7,364 nt of DNA from an uncultured Eubacteriales bacterium (GCA_900319655.1 ONPH01000060.1:1-7364); one strand, 5' to 3'; counted from the first letter of the stretch, positions 1-7,132 are shown. The notes: generated by a model from the sequence alone, not told the origin. Made by a program: numbers and translations.

Positions 1-18
1 TCGAAAAACCGTCTTGTT

Positions 19-95
<77 letters not shown>

Positions 96-122
96 ATATA
101 TTCTGTTGTCTACAGCTTATAT

Positions 123-151
123 ATAATACCACGCCGCAGGCGTTTTGTCAA
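123..151 (-). promoter_or_regulatory. Sigma-A-type promoter of tRNA-fMet
   Basis: On the minus strand a perfect -35 box TTGACA (146..151) is followed after exactly 17 bp by TATTAT (123..128). The predicted start is near 116, giving a leader of about 20 nt before the tRNA 5' end. The near-consensus boxes fit a strongly expressed stable RNA gene. Confidence 0.85.
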
Positions 152-245
152 GGGGTTTTTGGCTTTTTGCACTCCCTTTACGCTTTCAATGTATTATATG
201 CGGATTTTACCGCAAAATATTACCGTCACGCAAAATTTATGACAG

Positions 246-274
246 TTGCAATTTGTCTGCATAGTTGATATAAT
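246..274 (+). promoter_or_regulatory. Promoter of metG-tatD
   Basis: TTGCAA (246..251) and a perfect TATAAT (269..274) are separated by 17 bp, and a TG one base before the -10 makes it an extended -10 promoter. The predicted start near 281 leaves a leader of only about 34 nt. That leaves no room for a T-box or other riboswitch, so a leader-based control of metG is not supported here. Confidence 0.85.
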
Positions 275-314
275 AATAGGTAAGCTCATTTGCTGAAAAA
301 AGGAGGATTTACTC

Positions 315-2279
315 ATGTGTAACAAAAAACCGTATTACATCACCACGGCCATTGCCTATACCTCGCGCAAGCCGCACATAGGCAACAGCTATGAGATTGT
401 TCTGACCGACGCTATCGCGCGTTACAAGCGAATGCTCGGCTACGACGTGTTCTTCCAGACAGGAACCGACGAGCACGGTCAGAAGATAGAGATGTACGCC
501 CAAGCTGAGGGCTGTACTCCCAAGGAATACGTCGACAAGGTTGCCGGCGAAATCCGCGAGATTTGCGACATTCTCAACACTTCCTACGACAAATTCATCC
601 GCACCACCGACCCGGATCACGAGCGTGTAATTCAAAAGATTTTCAAAAAGCTCTACGAGCAGGGCGATATTTACAAGGGAAGCTACGAGGGCTTATACTG
701 CACTCCGTGCGAGAGCTTTTGGACAGAGAGCCAGCTTGTAGACGGCAAGTGCCCCGACTGTGGCAGAGAGGTTAAGCCGATGAAGGAGGAAGCATACTTC
801 CTCAAGCTTTCAAAGTATCAAAAACAACTCGAGGAATACATCGAGCAAAATCCCGACTTTATTTACCCTGAGAGCCGCAAAAAGGAAATGCTCAACAACT
901 TTATCAAGCCCGGACTTCAGGATCTCTGCGTATCGCGCACGAGCTTTAAGTGGGGAATTCCCGTTGACTTCGATCCCGAACACGTTGTGTATGTTTGGAT
1001 TGACGCGCTCTCGAACTATATCACCGGTATCGGCTACGACCCCGACGGAAGCTCGGAGCAGTACAAAAAGTACTGGCCTGCAGACGCGCACATTATCGGC
1101 AAGGACATTGTGCGCTTCCACACTATTTACTGGCCGATTATGCTCATGGCGCTCGGTGAGCCGCTTCCGAAGCAGGTTTACGGCCATCCGTGGCTGCTGT
1201 TCGGTGAGGATAAGATGAGCAAGAGCCGCGGCAATGTTATCTACGCGGACGAGCTCGTTAAGCTTATCGGCGTTGACGCTGTGCGTTACTACCTGCTCAG
1301 CGAAATGCCGTTCGCAAACGACGGTTCCATCACCTACGATACGATTATTGAGCGCTTTAACTCTGACCTTGCAAACACCCTCGGCAACCTTGTAAACCGC
1401 ACGGTCGCGATGAACAACAAATACTTCGGCGGAACGGTTCAGGAGCCTTCGGCGGCAGAGCCGCTCGACGACGAGCTTAAGCAGTTCTGCCTTGACACCG
1501 TCAAAAAGGTTGACGACGCGATTAATATTTTTCATATGAGCGACGCGGTAGAAGCGGTTATCAACCTCGCGAAGCGCTGCAACAAATATATCGACGAGAC
1601 CGCTCCGTGGGCGCTTGCTAAGGATGAAGCAAACAAGCCGCGCCTCGGCACGGTTCTGTATAATCTGCTCGAGAGCATCCGCTATATTGCGGTACTGATT
1701 GAGCCGTTTATGCCCGACACCAATAAGGCAATTCTTAAGCAAATCAACTGCGACTGCGCTGATTACGAAAGCCTTAAGGAATTCGGCGCGTACAAAGCAG
1801 GAACTCAGCTTGACAAGGCAGTTCCGCTGTTCGCGAGAATTGACGCAAAGCAGTTTGAGGAAGAGCTGACCAAAATGCAGCAGGCTAACGCCGCAAAGGA
1901 GCAGAGCATCGAGGAAGTTGAGGAGAAGCTCGATTTGGAAAGTATTCCGAAAATCGGCATTGACGACTTCGACAAGTGCGATATCCGCGTAGGCGATGTC
2001 ATCGCGTGCGAGAAGGTCAAGAAGTCCAAAAAGCTCCTCAAATTTACAATCTTCGACGGCACAGGCGAGCGCACAATCGTAAGCGGAATCGCCATGCACT
2101 ATCAGCCCGATGAGCTTGTAGGCAAGAAGATTCTCTTTGTCTCAAACCTTAAGCCCGTTAAGCTTTGCGGAGTTGAGAGCCACGGTATGATTCTCTCCGC
2201 CGTACAGGAGACCGCCGACGGCGAAAAGCTGCAGGTTGTGACAATTGAAGGTATGCCTGCCGGCTCGCAGATTTGCTGA
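315..2279 (+). CDS. metG: Methionyl-tRNA synthetase
   Basis: Class I aminoacyl-tRNA synthetase that attaches methionine to initiator and elongator tRNA-Met in the cytoplasm; 654 residues, the normal length for the long bacterial form. Visible motifs are the HIGH-type signature HIGN (21-24), TGTDEHG (49-55), a four-cysteine zinc knuckle (C129, C132, C146, C149) and KMSKS (300-304). The Rossmann catalytic core is followed by an alpha-helical anticodon-binding region and, after a charged linker, an EMAPII/Trbp111-like tRNA-binding OB domain from roughly residue 547 to the end (DIRVGDV... and SHGMILSA near the C-terminus). In the family this last domain supports dimerisation and tRNA binding. The ATG is preceded by AGGAGG (301..306) with 8-nt spacing. 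The gene is followed after one base by tatD. The divergent neighbour is the initiator tRNA, a substrate of this enzyme. No missing catalytic residue seen. Confidence 0.97.
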   Translation: MCNKKPYYITTAIAYTSRKPHIGNSYEIVLTDAIARYKRMLGYDVFFQTGTDEHGQKIEMYAQAEGCTPKEYVDKVAGEIREICDILNTSYDKFIRTTDPDHERVIQKIFKKLYEQGDIYKGSYEGLYCTPCESFWTESQLVDGKCPDCGREVKPMKEEAYFLKLSKYQKQLEEYIEQNPDFIYPESRKKEMLNNFIKPGLQDLCVSRTSFKWGIPVDFDPEHVVYVWIDALSNYITGIGYDPDGSSEQYKKYWPADAHIIGKDIVRFHTIYWPIMLMALGEPLPKQVYGHPWLLFGEDKMSKSRGNVIYADELVKLIGVDAVRYYLLSEMPFANDGSITYDTIIERFNSDLANTLGNLVNRTVAMNNKYFGGTVQEPSAAEPLDDELKQFCLDTVKKVDDAINIFHMSDAVEAVINLAKRCNKYIDETAPWALAKDEANKPRLGTVLYNLLESIRYIAVLIEPFMPDTNKAILKQINCDCADYESLKEFGAYKAGTQLDKAVPLFARIDAKQFEEELTKMQQANAAKEQSIEEVEEKLDLESIPKIGIDDFDKCDIRVGDVIACEKVKKSKKLLKFTIFDGTGERTIVSGIAMHYQPDELVGKKILFVSNLKPVKLCGVESHGMILSAVQETADGEKLQVVTIEGMPAGSQIC

Positions 2280-2280
2280 T

Positions 2281-3054
2281 ATGAATTACCGAAATACTTT
2301 TGACGCTCACGCCCACTATGATGACGGTTGGTTCGACGACGACCGCGACGAGCTTCTTAAATCGCTTCCGCAAAAGGGCGTTTGCGGAGTTGTCAACAAC
2401 GCGGTGGACTTAAAGTCGGCAAAAGAAATTCTAAAGCTCTGCGATAAGTACGATTACTTTTACGCCGCGGTGGGTTTTCATCCCGAGAACCTCGAGGATA
2501 TGCCGGACGATTACCTCGACCAAATTGCTGAGCTGACAAAGCTTGAAAAAGTTGTCGCAATCGGGGAAACCGGACTGGACTATCACTGGAATATTCCGAA
2601 GGATTTGCAAAAGCGGGTTTTTGAGGAGCAAATTAAGCTCTCGCTCGATTTGAAAATGCCTCTCGTTGTTCACGACCGCGAAGCGCACGGAGATACGTTC
2701 GATTTTCTCAGAAAGTACAAGCCAAACGCGCTTGTACACTGCTTTTCGGGAAGCGTCGAGCTAATGCGCGAGGCGGTTAAGCTGGGCTGTTATATTAGCC
2801 TCGGCGGAGTTGTTACCTTCAAAAACGCGCGGCACAGCGTTGACGTCGCGGCGGAAATTCCGATTGACAGACTTCTGCTCGAAACCGATGCTCCGTATAT
2901 GGCGCCTGTTCCGTTCAGGGGCAAACGCTGCGACAGTTCAATGATAATTTTTGCTGCGGAAAAAATCGCTTCGCTCAGAAATATGGGCGTTCAGGAGCTT
3001 CTCGACATCACCGCGGAAAACGCGAGAAGATTTTACAATATCAATGATAAATAA
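2281..3054 (+). CDS. tatD: TatD-family metal-dependent hydrolase (DNase)
   Basis: TIM-barrel hydrolase of the TatD/YabD/YcfH family, 257 residues, normal for the family. Members bind two divalent metals, and characterised ones have 3'-5' exonuclease or other DNase activity; the substrate in this organism is inferred only. Metal-site residues are visible: HxH at H10/H12 (FDAHAH), E96 (GETGLDY), H131 (VVHDRE), H153 (VHCFSGS) and D203 (ETDAPY). The start chosen is the ATG one base after the metG stop. An in-frame TTG at 2245 would overlap metG and add 12 residues with no family resemblance. No proper Shine-Dalgarno precedes the ATG, so translation is probably coupled to metG. The metG-tatD order is common in Firmicutes, where rnmV and ksgA often follow; here a terminator follows instead. 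Confidence 0.93.
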   Translation: MNYRNTFDAHAHYDDGWFDDDRDELLKSLPQKGVCGVVNNAVDLKSAKEILKLCDKYDYFYAAVGFHPENLEDMPDDYLDQIAELTKLEKVVAIGETGLDYHWNIPKDLQKRVFEEQIKLSLDLKMPLVVHDREAHGDTFDFLRKYKPNALVHCFSGSVELMREAVKLGCYISLGGVVTFKNARHSVDVAAEIPIDRLLLETDAPYMAPVPFRGKRCDSSMIIFAAEKIASLRNMGVQELLDITAENARRFYNINDK

Positions 3055-3057
3055 TAT

Positions 3058-3097
3058 GGGTTGGCTTAAGCAAAAGCCAACCCTTTGTTTTTATTTT
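3058..3097 (+). terminator. Intrinsic terminator after tatD
   Basis: A 10-bp perfect stem, GGGTTGGCTT (3058..3067) with AAGCCAACCC (3074..3083), has a 6-nt loop and is followed by a T-rich tail that runs over the stop codon of the convergent gene. It ends the metG-tatD transcript. The same stem can form from the opposite strand, but the tail there is only weakly T-rich, so its use as a bidirectional terminator is possible rather than clear. Confidence 0.9.
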
Positions 3098-4467
3098 GTG
3101 TTTTCTGCTGTAAATATAATTGTATGAAAACAAAAATACTTGTCTGATACATACCACTTTATTTGAGGTGTGTACCAAAACCTTTCATCATCCGAAAGGT
3201 CGTCGGGATACGGAGAAATCATAGCTTCTATGCCTTCTGTTTCAATTTTTTCATCGGTCATATCATCCGCGAATACGAGAAGGTCTGTTTCGTTAAATGC
3301 CGGTATTTCTTCATCCTTAAATTCAACCGTAAGCGCTGTGCCGTCAAGCCTCCATGTTCCTCTCATTGTATGGGTTGCAGAATTATCATCAACCGCATTA
3401 TCCATATCCATCGCCCATGTTCCGTCCTCTTTGAACTCGAGCAGCCATTCATAGTCCAGTTTCATATAATCGCTCTGTTCGTGAACCGAGAAACGCCATT
3501 TATGCGAGGTAAGCATTTTACTTAAATCCTTTTTTTCGTCCTGTTGCTTTGCGCGATATGTGTATACTTTTGAAAATGCACCCCAATTTCCGTATTTATC
3601 CAAAGCCCTGACCTGGAAATAATATGTGTTACCGTTTTGCAGGTGTGTATAACTATAATTGTAAAAACCCTCTATATCATCAATTATATTATGAGACCAA
3701 TACCCCTCGCCTGCCTTTTGAACATATAAATAATACTTCTCGCAGGGAAGCGCATATGACCAAATAACGCTTGTATACCCGTCCTCACGCGTATCCTGTG
3801 AAACACTTTCAAAAACCGGTTTTACATAAGCAAATCCTATAGTTATGTACCGTGCCTCCGACCATTGTCCGGCAATGTTACCGTTCATCGGGCAAACCTG
3901 AACCGCGTAGGTCTCCTCCAGTGTCGGGTTCGGAACATTATAGTAAGTACTCTTAACGGTACGGTAATTCCACGCTTTATCGGAAAGCCGCTTAAAGGCT
4001 AATTTGTAGTGAGAAACGCCCTTGATTTTGTTCCAATTAATATTGAGCTTGGTACGCATATCATTAAGGCTTGTAACTGTCGGTCTGTAGAGGGTTGTAA
4101 CCGCCTTGGTGTTGCTCCACGCTCCATAGGTTGTGCCGCTTCTGAGCGTACTAACCGACCTCACCTGATAATAGTAGACCGTTCCGCTTACAACGTTCTT
4201 ATCATTGTAATATTGACCGTTGAAATAGCTGACATTGGTGTAGGTATAACCTTTGTCTCCGAGCTTTTTCCTCGCGATTTGGTAATAACTGCAAGAGCTG
4301 TCTTTAGTCCACGTCAACGAAACCGAAGCGTCTTTATTATACGAAATGCTCGTTACCGATACTCTTGAAAGCGCGCTTACACTTATTGTTGAAGCGCCGA
4401 CGACCATTACACTCAGAGCCAATACAAGCGCAAGTGTAACTGCTAAGATTTTTCTGGATTTTTTCAT
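3091..4467 (-). CDS. Secreted protein with three fibronectin type III-like repeats and a C-terminal beta-rich domain
   Basis: A 458-residue exported protein of unknown role. Residues 1-32 form a clear Sec signal peptide: KKSRK, then a hydrophobic stretch, with likely cleavage after an Ala near residue 25 or 32. Three repeats follow at about 33-127, 128-211 and 213-306. Each has the FnIII pattern of a Y-x-Q/A-V strand (YYYQVR, YAVQV, YYFQVR) and a G-x-W/F-S turn (GAWSN, GQWSE, GAFSK). The remaining part, about 315-458, is acidic and reads like a lipocalin-like or META-like beta barrel (WLLEFKEDGTW, then RGTWRLDGTALTVEF); I do not recognise its exact family. No LPxTG, dockerin, SLH or transmembrane anchor is visible, so it is probably released or held non-covalently. 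The start is firm: ATG with AAAGGAGG at 8-nt spacing and its own promoter. The codons look more A/T-rich than in neighbouring housekeeping genes. It may bind surface ligands or host/diet polymers, but that is only a guess. Confidence 0.85.
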   Translation of the reverse strand: MKKSRKILAVTLALVLALSVMVVGASTISVSALSRVSVTSISYNKDASVSLTWTKDSSCSYYQIARKKLGDKGYTYTNVSYFNGQYYNDKNVVSGTVYYYQVRSVSTLRSGTTYGAWSNTKAVTTLYRPTVTSLNDMRTKLNINWNKIKGVSHYKLAFKRLSDKAWNYRTVKSTYYNVPNPTLEETYAVQVCPMNGNIAGQWSEARYITIGFAYVKPVFESVSQDTREDGYTSVIWSYALPCEKYYLYVQKAGEGYWSHNIIDDIEGFYNYSYTHLQNGNTYYFQVRALDKYGNWGAFSKVYTYRAKQQDEKKDLSKMLTSHKWRFSVHEQSDYMKLDYEWLLEFKEDGTWAMDMDNAVDDNSATHTMRGTWRLDGTALTVEFKDEEIPAFNETDLLVFADDMTDEKIETEGIEAMISPYPDDLSDDERFWYTPQIKWYVSDKYFCFHTIIFTAENTK

Positions 4468-4508
4468 ACAAATTACCTCCTTTGAAAAACATTTTTCTTG
4501 GCACTTTT

Positions 4509-4537
4509 ATCATAACATAATTAGTACATTTTCGCAA
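4509..4537 (-). promoter_or_regulatory. Promoter of the secreted FnIII-like protein gene
   Basis: On the minus strand TTGCGA (4532..4537) and TATGAT (4509..4514) are 17 bp apart, and TG one base before the -10 gives an extended -10. The predicted start is near 4502, leaving a leader of about 34 nt that contains the strong ribosome binding site. Confidence 0.75.
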
Positions 4538-4551
4538 TCCAAAAATCCGCA

Positions 4552-4572
4552 TGCATATTTGGCAATTATGCA
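4552..4572. promoter_or_regulatory. 21-bp near-perfect palindrome, candidate operator
   Basis: Arms TGCATA (4552..4557) and TATGCA (4567..4572) flank an inner TTG-G-CAA. Around the central G at 4562, 9 of 10 base pairs are symmetric. It lies 14 bp upstream of the -35 box of the secreted-protein gene, centred near -60 from its predicted start, a position typical of activator sites. It also abuts the U-tract of the ogg terminator. The binding factor is unknown, and no regulator gene sits nearby. Confidence 0.45.
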
Positions 4573-4574
4573 CA

Positions 4575-4614
4575 ACACAAAACTGTCATCCTATGCGAAA
4601 GCAAAGAATGACAG
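4575..4614 (-). terminator. Intrinsic terminator after ogg
   Basis: On the minus strand CTGTCATTC pairs with GGATGACAG (9 bp, one G-T pair; arms 4606..4614 and 4583..4591). The stem extends past one mismatch to a TTTC loop, and TTTTGTGTT follows. It starts 13 bp after the ogg stop codon and separates ogg from the secreted-protein gene promoter. Confidence 0.8.
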
Positions 4615-4627
4615 CTGTTTTAAAATA

Positions 4628-5461
4628 TTATTCAAACAATTCCGGGTGCATGCGGCTGTAGTGGAAAATGTACTGCTGGGCGATTCCGGCGTACTCACCG
4701 AAGTCGTTCGCGGTCATACCGGGGAACAGCTTTTCCATCGCGCGCTTCATCCATACGTCAACCGGAAACGCCTCTACCCTGTGCATACCGAACAGCAAAG
4801 TGCAGTCGGCAACCTTTACGCCCACGCCGGTTATCTTCATCAACTCGGCGCGCGCGGCTTCATAATCCGCGGTTTTGCAGAGCTCCAAATCGACCTCGCC
4901 CGAAGCGACCTTTTTTGCTGAGTCAATTATGTATCTGTTCCTGAACCCTGCCCTGAGCGGAGCTAAATCGTCAGGCGTAAGCTCTGCGAGCCTTTCAGCG
5001 GTCGGGAAGGTATAAACGCCTTCATCAATCTCATCACCGAAGCTCTCACACAATCTCGCGACAATCCCTTTGATACGCTTGATGTTGTTGTTCTGCGAGA
5101 TTATGAACGTGCACAGCGCCTCATAAGGCTCTTGGCGGAGAATTCTTATACCCGGAGCGTACCGAGCGGCATCCTCTAAAACCGGGTGAAGCTTGCTGAT
5201 ATCACCGCGGATTTTTCCATAATCGAGCTCCAAATCAAAGTATTCGCGCCAAATTTTTTCATCCTCAGGCGCGGCGTTTTTTATTATCATATCCGTGCCG
5301 TCAAGGCTGATATTCACATATTTTCCGAAAGCAACTCCCGAAAACGAGCCGTCGTTCTGCTTTTCCCATCTAAAGCTCTGTCCGCAGTCGAGCGTTTGCT
5401 CCAAATCGAGGTCACGGACATCTGGAATTACAATAAAATTTTCCGAAGAAATGTTTTTCAT
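4628..5461 (-). CDS. ogg: 8-oxoguanine DNA glycosylase/AP lyase (Ogg1 type)
   Basis: Bifunctional base-excision repair enzyme that removes 8-oxoguanine opposite cytosine and can nick the abasic site; acts on chromosomal DNA. With the start chosen here it has 277 residues. An N-terminal OGG domain (CGQSFRW at 26-32) is followed by a helix-hairpin-helix GPD fold. The hairpin ITGVGVKVADC (210-220) carries the predicted catalytic lysine K216, and PVD holds the catalytic aspartate D235. The K-to-D spacing of 19 residues and the Cys four after the Lys match human OGG1 (K249, C253, D268), which separates it from MutY, Nth and AlkA. ISQNNNIKRI (120-130) also fits the OGG family. No iron-sulfur cysteine cluster is present. 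It is transcribed alone, divergent from the DUF6062-like gene and closed by its own terminator. A GTG three codons upstream lies inside the ribosome binding site and was not used. Confidence 0.93.
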   Translation of the reverse strand: MKNISSENFIVIPDVRDLDLEQTLDCGQSFRWEKQNDGSFSGVAFGKYVNISLDGTDMIIKNAAPEDEKIWREYFDLELDYGKIRGDISKLHPVLEDAARYAPGIRILRQEPYEALCTFIISQNNNIKRIKGIVARLCESFGDEIDEGVYTFPTAERLAELTPDDLAPLRAGFRNRYIIDSAKKVASGEVDLELCKTADYEAARAELMKITGVGVKVADCTLLFGMHRVEAFPVDVWMKRAMEKLFPGMTANDFGEYAGIAQQYIFHYSRMHPELFE

Positions 5462-5465
5462 AAAA

Positions 5466-5472
5466 ATCACCC
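5466..5472 (-). promoter_or_regulatory. Ribosome binding site that fixes the ogg start
   Basis: On the minus strand GGGTGAT, complementary to the distal part of the anti-Shine-Dalgarno, sits 4 nt before the ATG at 5459..5461. That is correct spacing for this offset pairing. The upstream GTG (5468..5470) is part of this site, which argues against GTG as the start. Confidence 0.6.
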
Positions 5473-5485
5473 GTTTCTAAAAAAC

Positions 5486-5494
5486 AGTATACCA
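5486..5494 (-). promoter_or_regulatory. Extended -10 promoter of ogg
   Basis: On the minus strand TGG precedes TATACT (5486..5491), an extended -10 element. No good -35 box is present at the standard distance, which extended -10 promoters tolerate. Confidence 0.6.
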
Positions 5495-5511
5495 TATTTC
5501 GACAAAATATG
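5493..5511. promoter_or_regulatory. Inverted repeat between divergent -10 boxes
   Basis: CATATTT (5493..5499) and AAATATG (5505..5511) form a perfect 7-bp inverted repeat around a 5-bp spacer, between and overlapping the two divergent extended -10 elements. Extending outward to 5486..5518 gives 14-bp arms that match at 11 positions. It may be an operator or simply the symmetry expected of back-to-back promoters. Confidence 0.35.
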
Positions 5512-5518
5512 ATACAAT
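5510..5518 (+). promoter_or_regulatory. Extended -10 promoter of the DUF6062-like gene
   Basis: TGA precedes TACAAT (5513..5518). As for the opposing ogg promoter, no convincing -35 box is seen at 16-18 bp. The transcript would start near 5525 and reach the ATG at 5552 with a short leader holding AGGAGG. Confidence 0.55.
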
Positions 5519-5551
5519 AATTTTAAAGTATATTTTTAGGAGGTTTTCGCG

Positions 5552-6259
5552 ATGAAGGAAACCATTGTTACCATACCGATTAACGACCTTTTTGCTCCTA
5601 AGTGCGGCTGTCCTGCGTGCAGAATGGAGAACATGCTCGAAAAGCAGTACGTCGGATTTGTAACCGGCGACGCTATGATGGAGCCGAATATCAGAATTGA
5701 AACGAACAAAAAAGGCTTTTGCCGCCGTCATTTTCTACAAATGTCGCAGACCGGACAAAAGCTTCCGAACGCGCTGATTTTGGAAACCCACCTTCAGGAG
5801 ATTACCGACAAATATATGCCGAAAAAACCAAACTCAAAGCCCGACAAAAAGGCGCTTGCTTCAATCGGAAATGTGCTGAATTCCTGCTACGTTTGCGATA
5901 GGATTGAAAGCGATATGTACCACCTGATGGCGACGGTTTTTATCGAGTGGGTTAAGGGCGGCGAGTTCCGCAAGCTGTACAAGGATCAGCCGTTTATCTG
6001 CCTTAAGCACTACAAATTCATTATGGAAGCAGCTATGGCAAAGGGCGGTATTCCGTCAAAGTATCTTGCGGAATTTCACGCCGACACCGCGGAGCTGACC
6101 AAGAATTATCTTGCTTCGCTAAAGAACGATATTTCGCACATCATCTCGATGTACGACTACCGAAACCGCGGCGGCGACTGGGGAACTTCGGTTGACGCTG
6201 TCGAAAGGAGCATTGACTTCCTTACAGGCGCGGATTTTACGGAAAACAATGATGAATAA
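5552..6259 (+). CDS. DUF6062-like Cys/His-rich protein of unknown function
   Basis: A 235-residue cytoplasmic protein with no signal peptide or membrane segment. From its opening and its GFCRRHF and CPAC motifs I take it to be a member of the Firmicutes family DUF6062; its function is not known to me. The sequence shows two copies of one layout: C20-x2-C23 then C57-x2-H60, and C112-x2-C115 then C150-x2-H153, with 33 and 34 residues between the half-sites. The simplest reading is an internal duplication making two Cys3His zinc (or other metal) sites. Between and after them the protein is mainly charged and probably helical. The start is supported by AGGAGG at 8-nt spacing. It stands alone, divergent from ogg with a shared promoter region and ended by a hairpin terminator. 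A redox or metal-sensing role linked to ogg would be speculation. Confidence 0.8.
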   Translation: MKETIVTIPINDLFAPKCGCPACRMENMLEKQYVGFVTGDAMMEPNIRIETNKKGFCRRHFLQMSQTGQKLPNALILETHLQEITDKYMPKKPNSKPDKKALASIGNVLNSCYVCDRIESDMYHLMATVFIEWVKGGEFRKLYKDQPFICLKHYKFIMEAAMAKGGIPSKYLAEFHADTAELTKNYLASLKNDISHIISMYDYRNRGGDWGTSVDAVERSIDFLTGADFTENNDE

Positions 6260-6265
6260 CTACAA

Positions 6266-6300
6266 AGAGGCTGACTTTGATGTCAGCCTCTGTTTATTTT
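6266..6300 (+). terminator. Terminator between convergent DUF6062-like and HAD genes
   Basis: A 10-bp perfect stem, AGAGGCTGAC (6266..6275) with GTCAGCCTCT (6282..6291), has a 6-nt loop and is followed by TGTTTATTTT. It lies 6 bp after the DUF6062-like stop. The HAD stop codon sits inside its T tail, so the stem is also positioned to end the minus-strand transcript, though the tail on that side is weak. Confidence 0.88.
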
Positions 6301-7118
6301 AAAATTATATCAATTAATTCTGCAATTCCATCGTCGTCATTCGAGCTCACAATCAAATCAGCATTATTTTTACAGTTGCCGCAGGCGTTTTTCACCGCAA
6401 CTCCCAAGCCTGCCTCGACTATCATATCAACATCATTATCCGCGTTACCGGCAGCGACGGTATTTTCAAGCGAAACATTAAGCATATCGCAAATGAACCT
6501 TAAAGCGTTTGCTTTAGTAGCTTGTCCGTCCATAATCTCGACAAAGTGAGTTGACGACGAGGTAACATAAACATCGGAAACAGATTTTTCAATCATATTC
6601 CAAATGGTCTTTCTGAGCTCAGCGTCAGTACTGACAAACTCTATGCTGTCAAGCCTGTTCCTAGTCTTATAAATATATCCGCGCATATCGTCCGAATATC
6701 CGCGAGAGTTGCGGACATAATCGACATAAGCCGCTGAACAGCCATATTTTTGAGGGTTGTCATAATAACGCTTGTCGGTACAGGTTTCTCCTTCGAGAAA
6801 AGCTTCCCAAATCAAATCATAATCTTTTGTCAATTCAAGAATTTCCAAAACAGATTTCTCTTTGAGCTGAACCGATTTAATTCGATTTCTTTTGTTATCA
6901 TAAATTCCTGCGCCGTTGGATGTAATGAAATACTTAAACGCATTCATATTCAATATATAATCGGGCATAGAACCGTAAGGTCTGCCGCTCGCCGCGACAA
7001 CAGTTATCCCATTTTCCGAAGCGCGTTTAATTGCCTTTTTTACAACAGTCGAAAGTGAATTATTTGATTTTAATGCCGTTCCGTCAAGGTCAAGCGCGAG
7101 TAATTTAATACAATTCAT
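6294..7118 (-). CDS. Cof-type HAD family phosphatase (HAD-IIB)
   Basis: A 274-residue haloacid dehalogenase-superfamily hydrolase of the Cof/YidA-like subgroup, typical in length. Members dephosphorylate small metabolites such as sugar phosphates or flavin and PLP precursors; the substrate cannot be read from sequence. All four motifs are present: DLDGT with nucleophile D10 and acid D12, S44 in ASGRP, K202 in the QATKANAL stretch, and GNADND (224-229). The mobile cap lies between roughly 80 and 190 (C2B type). The start is firm because an in-frame TGA lies three codons before the ATG; GGTGAT (7127..7132) is a plausible but weak and rather distant ribosome binding site. The start codon lies about 15 bp past the rRNA terminator, and I see no good promoter between them, so expression may depend on read-through or a weak promoter in the 23S spacer. 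Confidence 0.93.
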   Translation of the reverse strand: MNCIKLLALDLDGTALKSNNSLSTVVKKAIKRASENGITVVAASGRPYGSMPDYILNMNAFKYFITSNGAGIYDNKRNRIKSVQLKEKSVLEILELTKDYDLIWEAFLEGETCTDKRYYDNPQKYGCSAAYVDYVRNSRGYSDDMRGYIYKTRNRLDSIEFVSTDAELRKTIWNMIEKSVSDVYVTSSSTHFVEIMDGQATKANALRFICDMLNVSLENTVAAGNADNDVDMIVEAGLGVAVKNACGNCKNNADLIVSSNDDDGIAELIDIILK

Positions 7119-7132
7119 ATCATATCATCACC

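Noticed and set aside
199..214. Small hairpin TGCGG/CCGCA in the tRNA-metG intergenic region
   Set aside because: Only five base pairs with no T-run on either side, and outside both predicted transcripts.
211..236. Direct repeat CGCAAAAT twice, 18 bp apart, upstream of the metG promoter
   Set aside because: An 8-bp repeat in about 220 bases of AT-rich DNA is likely by chance, and no further copies are seen.
275..314. Possible T-box or S-box leader for metG
   Set aside because: The promoter places the start about 34 nt before the ATG, too short for either riboswitch, and no T-box motif is present.
810..2099. Long minus-strand reading frame (429 codons) inside metG
   Set aside because: It lies wholly antisense to a well-supported metG, shows no recognisable domain or ribosome binding site, and is a known by-product of codon bias on the opposite strand.
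2245..2280. Earlier TTG start for tatD
   Set aside because: It would overlap metG and add residues that precede the conserved N-terminal FDAHAH motif without family support.
4346..4921. Plus-strand frame of 191 codons across the ogg end and the FnIII-gene start
   Set aside because: It runs antisense through two supported genes, a terminator and a promoter, and lacks a start signal or recognisable motif.
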